64,000 nt of DNA from SAR86 cluster bacterium (GTDB lineage Bacteria; Pseudomonadota; Gammaproteobacteria; Magnimaribacterales; D2472): contig CP097973.1 of assembly GCA_023703655.1 (NCBI GenBank), forward strand, positions 1,172,170 through 1,236,169, in the 5' to 3' direction. Positions within the stretch are counted from its first letter, which is position 1. Each line of letters begins with the position of its first letter. Positions 8,896 to 18,783 of this stretch are shown piece after piece. A program made the position numbers and the translations under genes. The notes beneath the pieces are model-generated. The model ran no database searches. It worked only from the letters and a program-made list of their open reading frames with translations, and was not told the DNA's origin.

Positions 8896-9618
8896 CTAAA
8901 GCTCCCCAATTATAGTTTTCATAGCAATACAAGATACTATTATTGCTGTTTCTGCGCGTAAAGTATTCGTCCTGAAAAAAAATTTTTTCTGTTTTTGTAA
9001 AATCTTTCCTTCTTTGGAGCTAAATCCTGATTCACATCCTGTTAAGACAAAGATGCTTGCTTGAGGATTTTTAACTTGCACGTCAGAAATGTTTGGATCG
9101 GTAGCTTTGGTATCAAAAACAAATACTTGCTCTTTAGAATTTGAAAGAAATACATCCAAATTCTCATAATATTGGATTTGTGGGATAAAGTTATTACCTG
9201 ATTGAGCGCATGCAGCAATTGAAACTTCACGAGCTTTATCTAAAAGAGAATTGACATTTTTTTTTGCAATTGACTGGTCGATTAAGTCTGGCCTATATAC
9301 TCTAATGTCCTCAATACCTAACTCAGTTAGCTTCTCAATGCATAATAAAAAGGCATTCTTTTTTAAGATGGGCATCACGGGTGTAATTTTAGAATTTTGA
9401 ATAAGCAAGGGCTTATTTACTGATTCAACATTTAATTCAACGATTTGTTTTTTTACTTCTATGATTTTTGCTTTTGCATGATTGCCAGCACCGTCAAACA
9501 GTTGAATGTAATCATTTTTTTTTAGTCTTAATACTTTACAAATATGGTGAACATGAGTTTTATTTGAAATTTGATTATTGCCTTTAAGTATTTCTGGATA
9601 ATAAAATCTTGGTAACAT
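8896..9618 (-). CDS. rsmE: 16S rRNA (uracil-1498-N3)-methyltransferase
   Basis: 240 residues from ATG 9618 (MLPRFYY, the family N-terminus). A frame extension to 9723 exists, but it only runs antisense through sixA and is not real. The N-terminal PUA-like domain has HHICKVLRLK. The SPOUT knot region has FVLTGCESGFSSKEG and the final RTNTLRAETA block. It methylates U1498 of 16S rRNA. Only 13 bases separate it from the divergent sixA-like gene, so the two promoters must overlap coding sequence. Confidence 0.93.
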   Translation of the reverse strand: MLPRFYYPEILKGNNQISNKTHVHHICKVLRLKKNDYIQLFDGAGNHAKAKIIEVKKQIVELNVESVNKPLLIQNSKITPVMPILKKNAFLLCIEKLTELGIEDIRVYRPDLIDQSIAKKNVNSLLDKAREVSIAACAQSGNNFIPQIQYYENLDVFLSNSKEQVFVFDTKATDPNISDVQVKNPQASIFVLTGCESGFSSKEGKILQKQKKFFFRTNTLRAETAIIVSCIAMKTIIGEL

Positions 9619-9631
9619 CTCATAATTATAA

Positions 9632-10195
9632 ATGAAACCATTTACTGTTTTTCTTGTTCGGCATGGTGAGGCTGAAACCCAATGGGGTAATGATGATGAT
9701 CCAGGACTTAGCCAAAACGGCATAGATCAAGCACAAAACCTGATTAAGAGATTTGAAAACGATTTATTAAGAAAGTTTTCATTCATATCCAGTCCAAAAA
9801 AAAGAGCCATTATGACTGCAACACCACTTGCAAAAAAATATGACAAAGATCTTTTGATAAATAAAAATTTTGTAGAAATTCCCTCTCCAAACGTATCAAT
9901 AGATGAAAAAAGAGCATGGCTGAAAAACACAATGCACTTAAATATAAAATCACTTGACGAGAATGTGAGAGATTGGCGCTTGAACATTATTGATGCGATC
10001 ACAAACCTTAATTCTGATGCAATTATTTTTAGTCATTACATGGTAATGAATGTATTAAAAGGATTTATCGATAATTCAGATAAAATTCTCAATTTTCATC
10101 CAGGCTATACATCGGTAATGATCTTAAAAATACAAAATAAGAGGATTTCAGTCACTAACATCGAAGAAAATAAAAATACAATTATTACCCTTTAA
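9632..10195 (+). CDS. sixA: SixA-like phosphohistidine phosphatase (histidine phosphatase family)
   Basis: 187 residues. The RHG catalytic motif is at residues 10-12 (FLVRHGEAE), followed by the expected LSQNGIDQAQ helix, an SSPKKRAIMTA stretch supplying the second Arg, and FSHYMVMN supplying the second catalytic His. SixA dephosphorylates phosphohistidine on phosphorelay or PTS proteins; other histidine phosphatases have small-molecule substrates, so the substrate is inferred. It is divergent from rsmE. Confidence 0.7.
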   Translation: MKPFTVFLVRHGEAETQWGNDDDPGLSQNGIDQAQNLIKRFENDLLRKFSFISSPKKRAIMTATPLAKKYDKDLLINKNFVEIPSPNVSIDEKRAWLKNTMHLNIKSLDENVRDWRLNIIDAITNLNSDAIIFSHYMVMNVLKGFIDNSDKILNFHPGYTSVMILKIQNKRISVTNIEENKNTIITL

Positions 10196-10241
10196 GCTGT
10201 TGAGCATTTTTTAATCAATAGTAAACTTATAGTTCATCATT

Positions 10242-10520
10242 ATGGCACTTAAAAAACAGAATTCTGAATCACAATCAAAGAGTAAAAAATCTCTCAGCAG
10301 TCACGTAAAAAAAGCAATGAAGAAATATTACCAAGATTTGAATTCCGTTGAGCCTAATGGTGTGTATGATTTTGTTATGGGTGAGGTAGAACCAGAGCTA
10401 TTGATTGCAACTATGAGGTTTGCAAATAATAACCAGTCCAAAGCTGCAAAGTATCTTGGCTTAAATCGAGCGACTTTGAGGAAAAAACTGCTCAAGTACA
10501 AAATACACTCAGATTTGTGA
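10242..10520 (+). CDS. fis: Fis-family DNA-binding protein
   Basis: 92 residues, the normal Fis size. A variable N-terminus rich in Lys and Ser is followed by the dimerisation core and a C-terminal helix-turn-helix (QSKAAKYLGLNRATLRKKLLKY). Nucleoid protein and growth-phase regulator. It lies directly before purH-purD as in Pseudomonas, but the usual upstream partner dusB is missing. The stop overlaps the GTG start of purH. Confidence 0.93.
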   Translation: MALKKQNSESQSKSKKSLSSHVKKAMKKYYQDLNSVEPNGVYDFVMGEVEPELLIATMRFANNNQSKAAKYLGLNRATLRKKLLKYKIHSDL

Positions 10521-12049
10521 AGATTAACAGAGCAATTGTAAGTGTATCTAATAAAGATGGATTAAAGGATTTAATTGCTGCTCTTGCTGAAGAAAATATT
10601 GAAATTATCTCAAGTGGTGGAACCCATAAACACATAGTAGAACTAGGCTTTCAAGCTATAGATATATCTGAATTCACTGATCATCCTGAAATGATGAATG
10701 GACGAGTAAAAACGCTTCATCCTAAAGTTCATGCCGGAATTTTAGCCAATAGAGATGAGCATATGAATGAGTTGGAGAGTATGTCATATCTACCAATCGA
10801 TCTCATTGTTGTTAACTTATATCCTTTTGCAGAAACATTAAAAAGTGGTAAAGAATTTTCAGAAGTGATTGAGAATATTGATATTGGTGGTCCAACAATG
10901 ATAAGAGCGGCTGCAAAAAATTTCAAAGATGTATTAGTGTTATCTGATCCATCTCAGTATGAAGAATTTTTGTCACGAAAAATGGAAAAGACTATCGACA
11001 TAGATTTTAGAAAAAGATGTGCTGCTAGGGTTTTTGAGTTGATGTCACAGTACGACAATCTAATTGCTGGATATCTGTCTGAGAATGAGAAAACCAATTT
11101 TATAGGTACGGAGCATTTTAAATCACCGCTACAGTTAAGATATGGCGAAAATCCTCATCAAGATGCTGAACTTTTTCAATATTCTTATCTGAGTACCAAG
11201 CAAGTTGCAAATGCTGACATAATTCAAGGCAAAGCTTTGTCATTTAATAATATGGTCGATGCCGATGCAGCTTGGCAATGTGTGAAATCTTTCCAAGCTC
11301 CAGCTTGTGTAATTGTAAAACATGCTAATCCTTGTGGAGTGGCCTGCTCTGATAACTCTGCTGAAGCTTACGCTAAAGCATTCCAAACAGATCCAACTTC
11401 AGCTTTTGGTGGAGTTATTTCTTTTAATGCCAATGTGGATCATGAATGTGTTAAAAAAATTATTGATAACCAATTTGTTGAGATTATTCTTGCACCTGAT
11501 TTTAGTGATGAGGCTTTGAGTCTAATTTCTACTAAGCCAAATGTGAGAGTTCTTAAACTTGATCTCGAGGAAGAGAAACCTTATCCAATTGATTTAAAAA
11601 TGATTTCAGGTGGAATTCTAATTCAAGATGCTGATCAAAAGATGATTTCTATAGATGAGGTAGAGATTGTTACGAAGCTTAAGCCCTCTAATGAAGAATT
11701 AAATGATCTATTGTTTGCTTGGAAAGTTGCAAAATATGTAAAATCAAATGCCATTGTATTTGCAAAAAATTTTCAAACTATTGGTGTGGGTGCAGGTCAA
11801 ATGAGCAGAGTAATTAGTACGGAAATAGCTGCAATGAAAGCCAAAGAATTTAATTTAGAAGCAAATGGTGCCGCTATGGCCTCAGATGCATTTTTTCCTT
11901 TTCGTGATGGGATTGATCAAGCTGCAAGCGTTGGAATAAAAACAATTATTCAGCCTGGTGGGTCCATGCGAGATGATGAAGTTATTGAAGCTGCTAATGA
12001 GCACGGTATGGCAATGGTTTTCACAGGTGTTAGGCACTTTAGACATTGA
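10517..12049 (+). CDS. purH: Bifunctional AICAR transformylase / IMP cyclohydrolase
   Basis: 510 residues. The N-terminal MGS-like cyclohydrolase domain has ISSGGTHKHI, MMNGRVKTLHPKVHAGIL and NLYPF. The C-terminal transformylase domain has LRYGENPHQ, KHANPCGVA (catalytic Lys-His), DPTSAFGGV and the final MVFTGVRHFRH. It catalyses the last two steps of IMP synthesis. GTG start at 10517 overlapping fis; purD follows after three bases. Confidence 0.97.
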   Translation: MKINRAIVSVSNKDGLKDLIAALAEENIEIISSGGTHKHIVELGFQAIDISEFTDHPEMMNGRVKTLHPKVHAGILANRDEHMNELESMSYLPIDLIVVNLYPFAETLKSGKEFSEVIENIDIGGPTMIRAAAKNFKDVLVLSDPSQYEEFLSRKMEKTIDIDFRKRCAARVFELMSQYDNLIAGYLSENEKTNFIGTEHFKSPLQLRYGENPHQDAELFQYSYLSTKQVANADIIQGKALSFNNMVDADAAWQCVKSFQAPACVIVKHANPCGVACSDNSAEAYAKAFQTDPTSAFGGVISFNANVDHECVKKIIDNQFVEIILAPDFSDEALSLISTKPNVRVLKLDLEEEKPYPIDLKMISGGILIQDADQKMISIDEVEIVTKLKPSNEELNDLLFAWKVAKYVKSNAIVFAKNFQTIGVGAGQMSRVISTEIAAMKAKEFNLEANGAAMASDAFFPFRDGIDQAASVGIKTIIQPGGSMRDDEVIEAANEHGMAMVFTGVRHFRH

Positions 12050-12052
12050 TCA

Positions 12053-13321
12053 ATGAAAGTATTAATAATTGGCAATGGAGGTCGCGAACACGCATTGGCT
12101 TGGAAATGTGCCCAGGATCAAAGTGTCAAAACAGTATATGTCGCACCCGGTAATGCTGGAACAGCAAATGAATTAAAAGTTCAAAATCTTGAAATAGACG
12201 CTAGTGATTTCGAGGCAATAGCAAAATTTTGTTCAGAGCAACCAATAGACCTAGTTATTGTAGGGCCGGAACAACCTTTAGTAGATGGCTTGTCTGATTA
12301 TCTAAACCACAACGGTGTGCCAACATTTGGACCAAGTGCTAGAGCAGCGAGATTAGAGGCTTCAAAATCATTTTCAAAAGATTTCTTTAAGAAATATGAT
12401 ATTCCTTCAGCCGATTATGAAGTCTTTGATAGCCATTCAATGGCTATGCATTACATCCAATCGCAAACTTTCCCCCTAGTTATTAAAGCTGATGGATTGG
12501 CAGCGGGCAAAGGAGTGATTATTTGTCCTGAAATCAAACACGCAAAAGCCACAATCGATGATATTTTTCTTAAAAAAAGGTTTGGTGACGCAGGAAAAAA
12601 AGTGGTTATTGAATCATTTCTAGAAGGTGAAGAAGCCAGCTTTATAGCAGTTGTAAGCAATACTCAAATTATTCCACTAGCTACAAGTCAGGATCATAAA
12701 GCTGCCTATGATAATGATCTTGGGCCAAATACTGGGGGAATGGGAGCCTATTCTCCAGCTCCAATAATTAATGATCAATTACACCAACAAATCATGGATC
12801 AGGTCATGCTGCCAACTGTAAATGGTCTAATCAAAGAAAATTCACCATATCTTGGATTTCTATATGCTGGGTTAATGATTAATGAAAATGATATAAACGT
12901 ATTGGAATTTAATTGTCGTTTTGGCGATCCTGAAACGCAACCAATTTTAATGAGAATGCAATCAAGCCTTGTTGAATTGTGTAATGCAGCAATAAAAAAT
13001 AACCTTAGAGATCAAGAAGTGATTTGGCATAAAGAACATGCATGTGGTGTGGTTATAGCTGCTGATGGATATCCATCCAACTACAAAACTGGACAAAAAA
13101 TAAATTTCAACACTAATGAGACTAGTCAAATGAAAATTTTTCATGCAGGCACTAAAAAAGTTGGAAATGATGTTGTTACTAGCGGAGGACGGGTATTGTG
13201 TGCAACTGCATTAGGTGATGATTTGAAATCTGCGAAACAGAACGCATATATGTTGGTAGACGATATAAATTTTGAAGGAATGCATTTTAGAAAAGATATA
13301 GGAAATAAAGGTATCTTATGA
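12053..13321 (+). CDS. purD: Phosphoribosylamine-glycine ligase
   Basis: 422 residues, full length. The N-terminus is LIIGNGGREHALAWK. The ATP-grasp domain has VIKADGLAAGKGV, LEGEEASF and LGPNTGGMGAYSP, followed by EFNCRFGDPETQ. It makes GAR from phosphoribosylamine, glycine and ATP. Part of fis-purH-purD; its stop overlaps the coq7 start. Confidence 0.97.
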   Translation: MKVLIIGNGGREHALAWKCAQDQSVKTVYVAPGNAGTANELKVQNLEIDASDFEAIAKFCSEQPIDLVIVGPEQPLVDGLSDYLNHNGVPTFGPSARAARLEASKSFSKDFFKKYDIPSADYEVFDSHSMAMHYIQSQTFPLVIKADGLAAGKGVIICPEIKHAKATIDDIFLKKRFGDAGKKVVIESFLEGEEASFIAVVSNTQIIPLATSQDHKAAYDNDLGPNTGGMGAYSPAPIINDQLHQQIMDQVMLPTVNGLIKENSPYLGFLYAGLMINENDINVLEFNCRFGDPETQPILMRMQSSLVELCNAAIKNNLRDQEVIWHKEHACGVVIAADGYPSNYKTGQKINFNTNETSQMKIFHAGTKKVGNDVVTSGGRVLCATALGDDLKSAKQNAYMLVDDINFEGMHFRKDIGNKGIL

Positions 13322-13944
13322 CTTTACAAGACAAAATAATCAAAGAGTTTGATATTGCGCTCAAAACACTCTCAAACAAAAAAAGTGGTACTGAAAGAGA
13401 GTATCCTACAACAGATAAATCACCAGAACTTTCAGACGACGAAAAAAAGCTATCCAGTCAACTAATGCGAGTTAATCTTGCTGGAGAAGTTGCAGCACAA
13501 GCACTATATAGAGGGCAGGCATTTGTCTGTAAAGATCAAAATGTCAGGGATCATTTAGTGCATGCCGGAGATGAAGAAACAGATCACTTAATATGGTGTA
13601 AAAAGAGACTAGACGAACTTGGTGGAAAACAGTCGATATTAAATCCAATATGGTATGCAGGTTCTTTTGCTATAGGTGCTTTTTTTGGCAGCCTTGGTGA
13701 AGGAAAAAGCTTGGGATTTGTTGAAGAAACAGAAAAACAGGTTGTTAAACATCTTGAAAAACATTTGGATCGAGTCTCAGAGAATGATGTTGATACAATT
13801 GCAATACTTAAAACTATGAGACAAGATGAAGATGATCATGCAAATGAGGCGTCAGAGAATGGAAGTGAGGAACTTTCAGGCACTACAAAAAAAATAATGG
13901 GTTATGTTGCAAAATTGATGACTTCAACTAGCGCGCATATTTAA
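13318..13944 (+). CDS. coq7: Demethoxyubiquinone hydroxylase Coq7
   Basis: 208 residues. Di-iron carboxylate four-helix protein: NLAGEVAAQALYRGQ (Glu ligand), HAGDEETDHLIWC (ExxH), EETEKQVVKHLEKHL, and RQDEDDHANEA (second ExxH-type ligands). It hydroxylates the ubiquinone ring in aerobic ubiquinone synthesis. It overlaps purD by four bases and converges on trpC with a four-base overlap. Expected peripheral inner-membrane location. Confidence 0.93.
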   Translation: MTLQDKIIKEFDIALKTLSNKKSGTEREYPTTDKSPELSDDEKKLSSQLMRVNLAGEVAAQALYRGQAFVCKDQNVRDHLVHAGDEETDHLIWCKKRLDELGGKQSILNPIWYAGSFAIGAFFGSLGEGKSLGFVEETEKQVVKHLEKHLDRVSENDVDTIAILKTMRQDEDDHANEASENGSEELSGTTKKIMGYVAKLMTSTSAHI

Positions 13945-14690
13945 TCAAATACATTGCGCATCAAACTTTCGCCAATTAAGTAATATGAGATTTTATTTCT
14001 CTGCAAATATTCGATGTCTGCCTTGCTTTGAATGCCTGATTCAGATATGAAAATATTATCTTTATTGAAGCTTTTTCTTAGTGTGATTGAATTTTCAAGG
14101 TTAACTTCAAAAGTTTTTAAGTTTCTGTTATTAATGCCGACAATAGCATCATCAAAGCTTTCAATTCTCTTTAGTTCATCGGCATCATGAACCTCTATTA
14201 AGTAATCTAAATTGAGAGTGTCAGCTAATTTTGTAAATTCACTAAGTTGAGCATCATTTAATATTGAAGCAATCAACAAAATGCAATCAGCACCAATAAT
14301 TTTGGATTCATAAATTTGATATTCATCGATAATAAAGTCTTTCCTCAGGATAGGCAGTGCAGAATTTAACCTTACATCTATAAGATCTTGATCACAGCCC
14401 ATAAAAAAGTCTTCCTCAGTGAGGACAGAAAGTGCAATAGCACCTATTTCTTCGTACTCTTTAGCTTTCTTAATTGGATCAAATGCTTCAGCAATTAATC
14501 CTGCACTTGGTGAAGCTTTTTTAATCTCAGCTATGATCCCCGATTCTTGACGAATAAGACTTTTTTTAAAGATTGGTGGAGAATCCAAAGACTTTGCATT
14601 TTCACTTATGAGTGTTTCTAAAGGTTTATCCACCTTTCTTTGTGAAAGAGTATTTTCCTTATTTTCTACAATTTTTTTGAGAATGTTCAT
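13941..14690 (-). CDS. trpC: Indole-3-glycerol phosphate synthase
   Basis: 249 residues, monofunctional length (no fused TrpF domain). TIM barrel motifs: [47 protein letters not shown] and ISESGI. It closes the indole ring in tryptophan synthesis. Last gene of trpE-G-D-C, two bases after trpD. trpF, trpB and trpA are not in this window. Confidence 0.96.
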   Translation of the reverse strand: MNILKKIVENKENTLSQRKVDKPLETLISENAKSLDSPPIFKKSLIRQESGIIAEIKKASPSAGLIAEAFDPIKKAKEYEEIGAIALSVLTEEDFFMGCDQDLIDVRLNSALPILRKDFIIDEYQIYESKIIGADCILLIASILNDAQLSEFTKLADTLNLDYLIEVHDADELKRIESFDDAIVGINNRNLKTFEVNLENSITLRKSFNKDNIFISESGIQSKADIEYLQRNKISYYLIGESLMRNVFD

Positions 14691-14692
14691 TA

Positions 14693-15700
14693 TTATTTTG
14701 AAGCAGCTACATACATGTCCAATGTTTCTACCGCTTTTCCAGAATTCATAGTTACAAAGGCAAGATCAATTCCATCTTTAATGTCTTTAGTGATACCAGA
14801 AATATAGAGTGCAGATCCTGCATTTAATGCAATCATGTCCTGAACGGGTGTCTTGCTACCATTGAATGCATCCAACACCATTTGTAAACTAGTTTTTGGT
14901 GAGTCGGCCACTATTTGTTCGATGGAAGCAGTTTCTATGCCAAAGTGTTTTGGATTTATTTCATATGTAGAAAATTTTCCTTGGTTCAGTTCGGCAACGT
15001 GGGAATCACCAGTTATGGTGATTTCATCAAGACCATCATCGCCATGGACAATCATTACTCTTTGCATGCCAAGACTATTTGAGACATTAACAAATTTTTC
15101 TACGAGTGACTTTTCATATACTCCAATGATTTGTTTTTTTGCATTACTTGGATTGGTATGTGGTCCTAAAAGATTAAAAATTGTTTTTGTAGCAAGCTTC
15201 TGTCTAGCTGGCATCACATGCTTCATTGATAAGTGATGCAATGGTGCAAATAAAAATACAAAGCCCACTTTGTTAAATATTTCTGCTAACTGTTCCCTTT
15301 CGTGATTGATATTTGCCCCTGCTTCAACAAGAAAATCAGCGCTACCGGATTTACTAGAAATACCTCTATTACCATGTTTTGAAACCTTTGCGCCTGCTGC
15401 AGTCGCAACTATTGCTGATGCAGTAGAGCAATTAAATATGTGTAATCCTGTGCCTCCAGTGCCGCAAGTATCAATAATATTGCTATCTTTAAGGTCAAAT
15501 TTTAATGATTTCTCGCGCATCACTTTTGCTGCTGATGAGATCTCTCTCACAGTTATTCCCTTTTTATTTAGCCCTAACAGAAAATGTTCTATTAAATGTT
15601 GTTCTATCTCACCCTCCATCATCAAATTTACGGCATGAATCATTTCTTCATCAGTTAAGTCCTTATGTGAATCTAATTTTGAGTTTAGGTTTTCAATCAT
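14693..15700 (-). CDS. trpD: Anthranilate phosphoribosyltransferase
   Basis: 335 residues, full length. Motifs: DTCGTGGTGLHIFN (PRPP-binding glycine loop), SKHGNRGISSKSGSADFL, and FAPLHHLSMKHVMPARQKL...RTIFNLLGP-type block (here KTIFNLLGPHTNP). It transfers phosphoribose from PRPP to anthranilate. The start overlaps the trpG stop by four bases. Confidence 0.96.
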   Translation of the reverse strand: MIENLNSKLDSHKDLTDEEMIHAVNLMMEGEIEQHLIEHFLLGLNKKGITVREISSAAKVMREKSLKFDLKDSNIIDTCGTGGTGLHIFNCSTASAIVATAAGAKVSKHGNRGISSKSGSADFLVEAGANINHEREQLAEIFNKVGFVFLFAPLHHLSMKHVMPARQKLATKTIFNLLGPHTNPSNAKKQIIGVYEKSLVEKFVNVSNSLGMQRVMIVHGDDGLDEITITGDSHVAELNQGKFSTYEINPKHFGIETASIEQIVADSPKTSLQMVLDAFNGSKTPVQDMIALNAGSALYISGITKDIKDGIDLAFVTMNSGKAVETLDMYVAASK

Positions 15701-16260
15701 ATTGATAAAAAGTTTTTAATTATTTGAAGACCATAGTCCGTTTCAATTGACTCAGGATGAAATTGGACTCCAAAAATTTCTCGCTCCTTATGTCGCAATC
15801 CCATAATAACATTAGTGTCATTTTCCACCTGTGAGCAGATTTCAAGTGAATTAGGTAAAGATTCTTTCTCAACTATAAGACTATGATATCTCACAACTTT
15901 CATAGGATTATCTATATTCTTGTATAGTTTGCTGTTGTCATGAATGATGTTAGAAAATTTTCCATGAAATATATCTGGTGCTTTTACAACTCTACCCCCG
16001 AAAGCAACTGCTATAGATTGATGACCTAAACATACTCCTAAGAGAGGAACCTCTGTTGTTTGAATTAGCTCAACAGAAATACCTGCTTCATTTGGCGTGC
16101 ATGGTCCGGGCGAGATAACTATTTTACTAATGTTCAAGCCTTTAATTTCATCAATGGAAATTTCATCATTTCTTTTAACTATAGTTTCTTGACCGCATTG
16201 ACCGAGATAATGGACAAGGTTATATGTAAAAGAATCGTAATTATCTATAACCAAAATCAT
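15697..16260 (-). CDS. trpG: Anthranilate synthase glutamine amidotransferase subunit
   Basis: 187 residues. Class I amidotransferase: IDNYDSFTYNLVHYLG, SPGPCTPNEAG, the nucleophile in GVCLGHQ, and the His-Glu pair in FGVQFHPES. It supplies ammonia to TrpE. It may also serve PabB, as TrpG/PabA are often shared in small genomes. It overlaps trpE by four bases. Confidence 0.94.
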   Translation of the reverse strand: MILVIDNYDSFTYNLVHYLGQCGQETIVKRNDEISIDEIKGLNISKIVISPGPCTPNEAGISVELIQTTEVPLLGVCLGHQSIAVAFGGRVVKAPDIFHGKFSNIIHDNSKLYKNIDNPMKVVRYHSLIVEKESLPNSLEICSQVENDTNVIMGLRHKEREIFGVQFHPESIETDYGLQIIKNFLSI

Positions 16261-17723
16261 GGGATCATTTTAATTGCATCGACAAAAACTTTTGATTTAT
16301 GTTTGCACTCATGCCATTCATTTTCAGGAATAGAATCAGCTACAATTCCCGCTCCAGCACCAACATGCATAACTTTATCTTTGATTATTGCAGTCCTTAT
16401 AGCAATTGCAGTATCGATGTTACCACTCCAAGAAATGTATCCAATAGCACCACCATATATTCCTCTAGAGCTTGGCTCTAGCTCATTTATAATTTCCATT
16501 GCTCTTATTTTGGGAGCACCAGAAAGGGTCCCTGCGGGTAAAGTTGATTTTATTAACTCTATAAAATTGGATTTATTACTTAGAGTACTTTTAATATTTG
16601 AAACTATATGCATAACATGAGAGTAATTTTCAATAATCATTTTTTCATTCACCTCAACACTCCCAATGTCAGAAACTCTGCCAATATCATTCCTACCCAG
16701 ATCAATTAACATTAAATGTTCAGCCAATTCCTTTGGGTCTGAAAGAAGATCAGCAGCTAGTAATTTATCTTCAGCCAAATTTTTACCACGTTTTCTTGTT
16801 CCCGCAATTGGTCGATAGGTAATTTCATTATCCATTAGCCTAACCAGTATCTCAGGTGAAGCTCCCACAATATCTAAGTCATTGATTTGAAGATAATACA
16901 TATATGGGGATGGATTTAAACTTCTTATTGCTCTATATAGATCAAAACTATCTTTTTCAAATCTGCAATAGAAATCTTGCGCATAAACCACTTGCATCAC
17001 ATCACCCTCCTTTATGTATTGCTTGATTCTTGCAACATTTCTTTCATATTCATTTTTCGAAATGTTTGCACTAAATTCAATCGCATTGGATGGCTCTTCA
17101 TTAAGTGATGGGAAAGTTATAGGATTTGCATTAATTAAATTTTCTATTTTATCAATTTGCTCAACGGCCTCTTCAAAATTAAATTTTTTTGTATCAACAT
17201 TGAAAATAATTTGAGTAGATTGAGTTAAATTATCAAAAATAATTAACTTTTCAGCCTTCACGAGATGTATTTCAGGCATGTGTTCATTGAATTTTGATGG
17301 TTTTGTTGCAAGTTCAGCAATCTTTTTCTCAGCATACTTTGAGCTCTCATAAGCAAAGAAACCAACATATCCACCAGAAAATCTTGGAAGATCATCAATA
17401 ATCGGTGAGCTTATGTTGTTAATGATGAAATGTAACTCATCTAGAGGATTAGTAGCAGATCGTTCATCAATTAAGCCATTCTCAGAAACTATGATCTTGC
17501 CATCTGATATTTTAATAAAGTCTTGGCAATCGAATCCTATTATTGAATATTGTGACCATTTATTACCTCCCTCAACTGACTCAAGTAGAAAATTATTCTT
17601 TAGGTGACTCACCTTTTTAAATAATGACAAGGGGTGTTCTTTCTTAAGATCTAATTTTTTTTGTAAAGGAATATAATCATGTCCCTGGTCTAAAAATTTA
17701 TTAAATTGTTCTTTATCAATCAT
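16257..17723 (-). CDS. trpE: Anthranilate synthase component I
   Basis: 488 residues. The N-terminal regulatory domain carries LLESVEGG, the Trp-binding motif; the C-terminal chorismate-binding domain has GDVMQVVYAQ, PSPYMYYL, PIAGTRKRGK, DLGRNDIGRV and TLPAGTLSGAPKIRAMEI. It converts chorismate to anthranilate. First gene of trpEGDC; overlaps the DUF192 gene by eight bases. No leader-peptide attenuator is visible because the upstream DUF192 coding region occupies that position. Confidence 0.96.
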   Translation of the reverse strand: MIDKEQFNKFLDQGHDYIPLQKKLDLKKEHPLSLFKKVSHLKNNFLLESVEGGNKWSQYSIIGFDCQDFIKISDGKIIVSENGLIDERSATNPLDELHFIINNISSPIIDDLPRFSGGYVGFFAYESSKYAEKKIAELATKPSKFNEHMPEIHLVKAEKLIIFDNLTQSTQIIFNVDTKKFNFEEAVEQIDKIENLINANPITFPSLNEEPSNAIEFSANISKNEYERNVARIKQYIKEGDVMQVVYAQDFYCRFEKDSFDLYRAIRSLNPSPYMYYLQINDLDIVGASPEILVRLMDNEITYRPIAGTRKRGKNLAEDKLLAADLLSDPKELAEHLMLIDLGRNDIGRVSDIGSVEVNEKMIIENYSHVMHIVSNIKSTLSNKSNFIELIKSTLPAGTLSGAPKIRAMEIINELEPSSRGIYGGAIGYISWSGNIDTAIAIRTAIIKDKVMHVGAGAGIVADSIPENEWHECKHKSKVFVDAIKMIP

Positions 17724-18156
17724 TAGTCTTCATCTCTAATCTACTACCAATATTCACATTATTTTCTCTAAACCAGCCGCGATTAACTTCCAGAGCAAAT
17801 CTCACTTCATTTGAAGAGCAAACAGAACTCTTTGAAAATGGTTCCAAATAAAAGATCTCAAGTATCATGCCATCATCTTTTAAAAATGCCAGAGATAATG
17901 GAATTGATGTATCTTTCATCCACATACATTGTTGCTCTTTTTCAGGCCATATAAATAGCATTCCAGAATCTTGATTAAGCTTAGCCCTTTTCATAAGGCC
18001 TTGCTTTCTTAAATTAAGCGTATTAGCAAATTCAATATTTATACTCGCTATACCTCGGTCAAAAACCATTTCAGTGGCATGAAGGGGGATAATTGAAAAT
18101 ATTAAAAAATATAGACTAAGAAATTTTTTCTCGAAAGTGCTTAATGGTATTTGCAT
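17716..18156 (-). CDS. Secreted DUF192 protein
   Basis: 146 residues from the ATG at 18156, which gives a clean signal peptide (FLSLYFLIFSIIPLHA). The frame extends upstream to 18216 inside rpe but that part lacks sense. The domain matches DUF192: LRKQGLMKRAKL, GMLFIWPEKEQQCMWMKDTSIPLSLAFL, ILEIFYLEP and ALEVNRGWF. Biological role of the family is unclear; it is exported. It overlaps the end of rpe by 41 bases and trpE by eight. Confidence 0.8.
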   Translation of the reverse strand: MQIPLSTFEKKFLSLYFLIFSIIPLHATEMVFDRGIASINIEFANTLNLRKQGLMKRAKLNQDSGMLFIWPEKEQQCMWMKDTSIPLSLAFLKDDGMILEIFYLEPFSKSSVCSSNEVRFALEVNRGWFRENNVNIGSRLEMKTND

Positions 18157-18778
18157 AATTATCAGATCCAAATATTGCTGAGCCAGCAACAAAAACATTT
18201 GCGCCAGCATTTGCAACGCTTTGAATTGTATCCATATTTATTCCACCATCAACCTCTAGGTAGATTTCCTTGTCACAAGCATCAATCATAGATCTTACCA
18301 ATTTTATTTTTTCCAGAACCTCTATTATAAATTTCTGTCCACCAAAGCCTGGATTTACGCTCATCAAAAGAACAAGATCAATGTCCATAAGGTAATCCTT
18401 TAAAATATCAGTTGAGGTTTCTGGATTTATGGCAAGTCCAACCTTACAACCCATTTCCTTGATCTTTTCGATAGTTTTATTAATGTTTGAAGTAGCTTCA
18501 GGATGAAAACTAATGAGGTCAGCACCCGCCTTAATAAAGCTTTCTGCTAATTTATCCACTGGCTCAATCATCAGATGCACATCTATGAAATCTTTTATTC
18601 CATCTTTTCTTAGTGATTCACATACCATAGGTCCGATAGTTAAATTTGGTACATAATGGTTATCCATAACATCAAAATGAATCCAATCTGCTCCAGCGTC
18701 TATAACAGAATTCACTTCCTCAGTTAATCTGCCAAAATTTGAGGATAATATTGATGGCGCAATGATAGATTCTTTCAT
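18116..18778 (-). CDS. rpe: Ribulose-phosphate 3-epimerase
   Basis: 220 residues, full length. Motifs: IAPSILSSNFGRL, DWIHFDVMDNHYVPNLTIGP (metal-binding His/Asp), DVHLMI, MSVNPGFGGQ and LEVDGGI. It interconverts ribulose-5-P and xylulose-5-P. The rpe-trpE neighbourhood is typical of gammaproteobacteria, with gph replaced here by the DUF192 gene. Confidence 0.96.
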   Translation of the reverse strand: MKESIIAPSILSSNFGRLTEEVNSVIDAGADWIHFDVMDNHYVPNLTIGPMVCESLRKDGIKDFIDVHLMIEPVDKLAESFIKAGADLISFHPEATSNINKTIEKIKEMGCKVGLAINPETSTDILKDYLMDIDLVLLMSVNPGFGGQKFIIEVLEKIKLVRSMIDACDKEIYLEVDGGINMDTIQSVANAGANVFVAGSAIFGSDNYANTIKHFREKIS

Positions 18779-18783
18779 GTCAA

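Noticed and set aside
9619-9723. N-terminal extension of rsmE
   Set aside because: It reads antisense through the sixA start and lacks family similarity; MLPRFYY at 9618 is the natural start.
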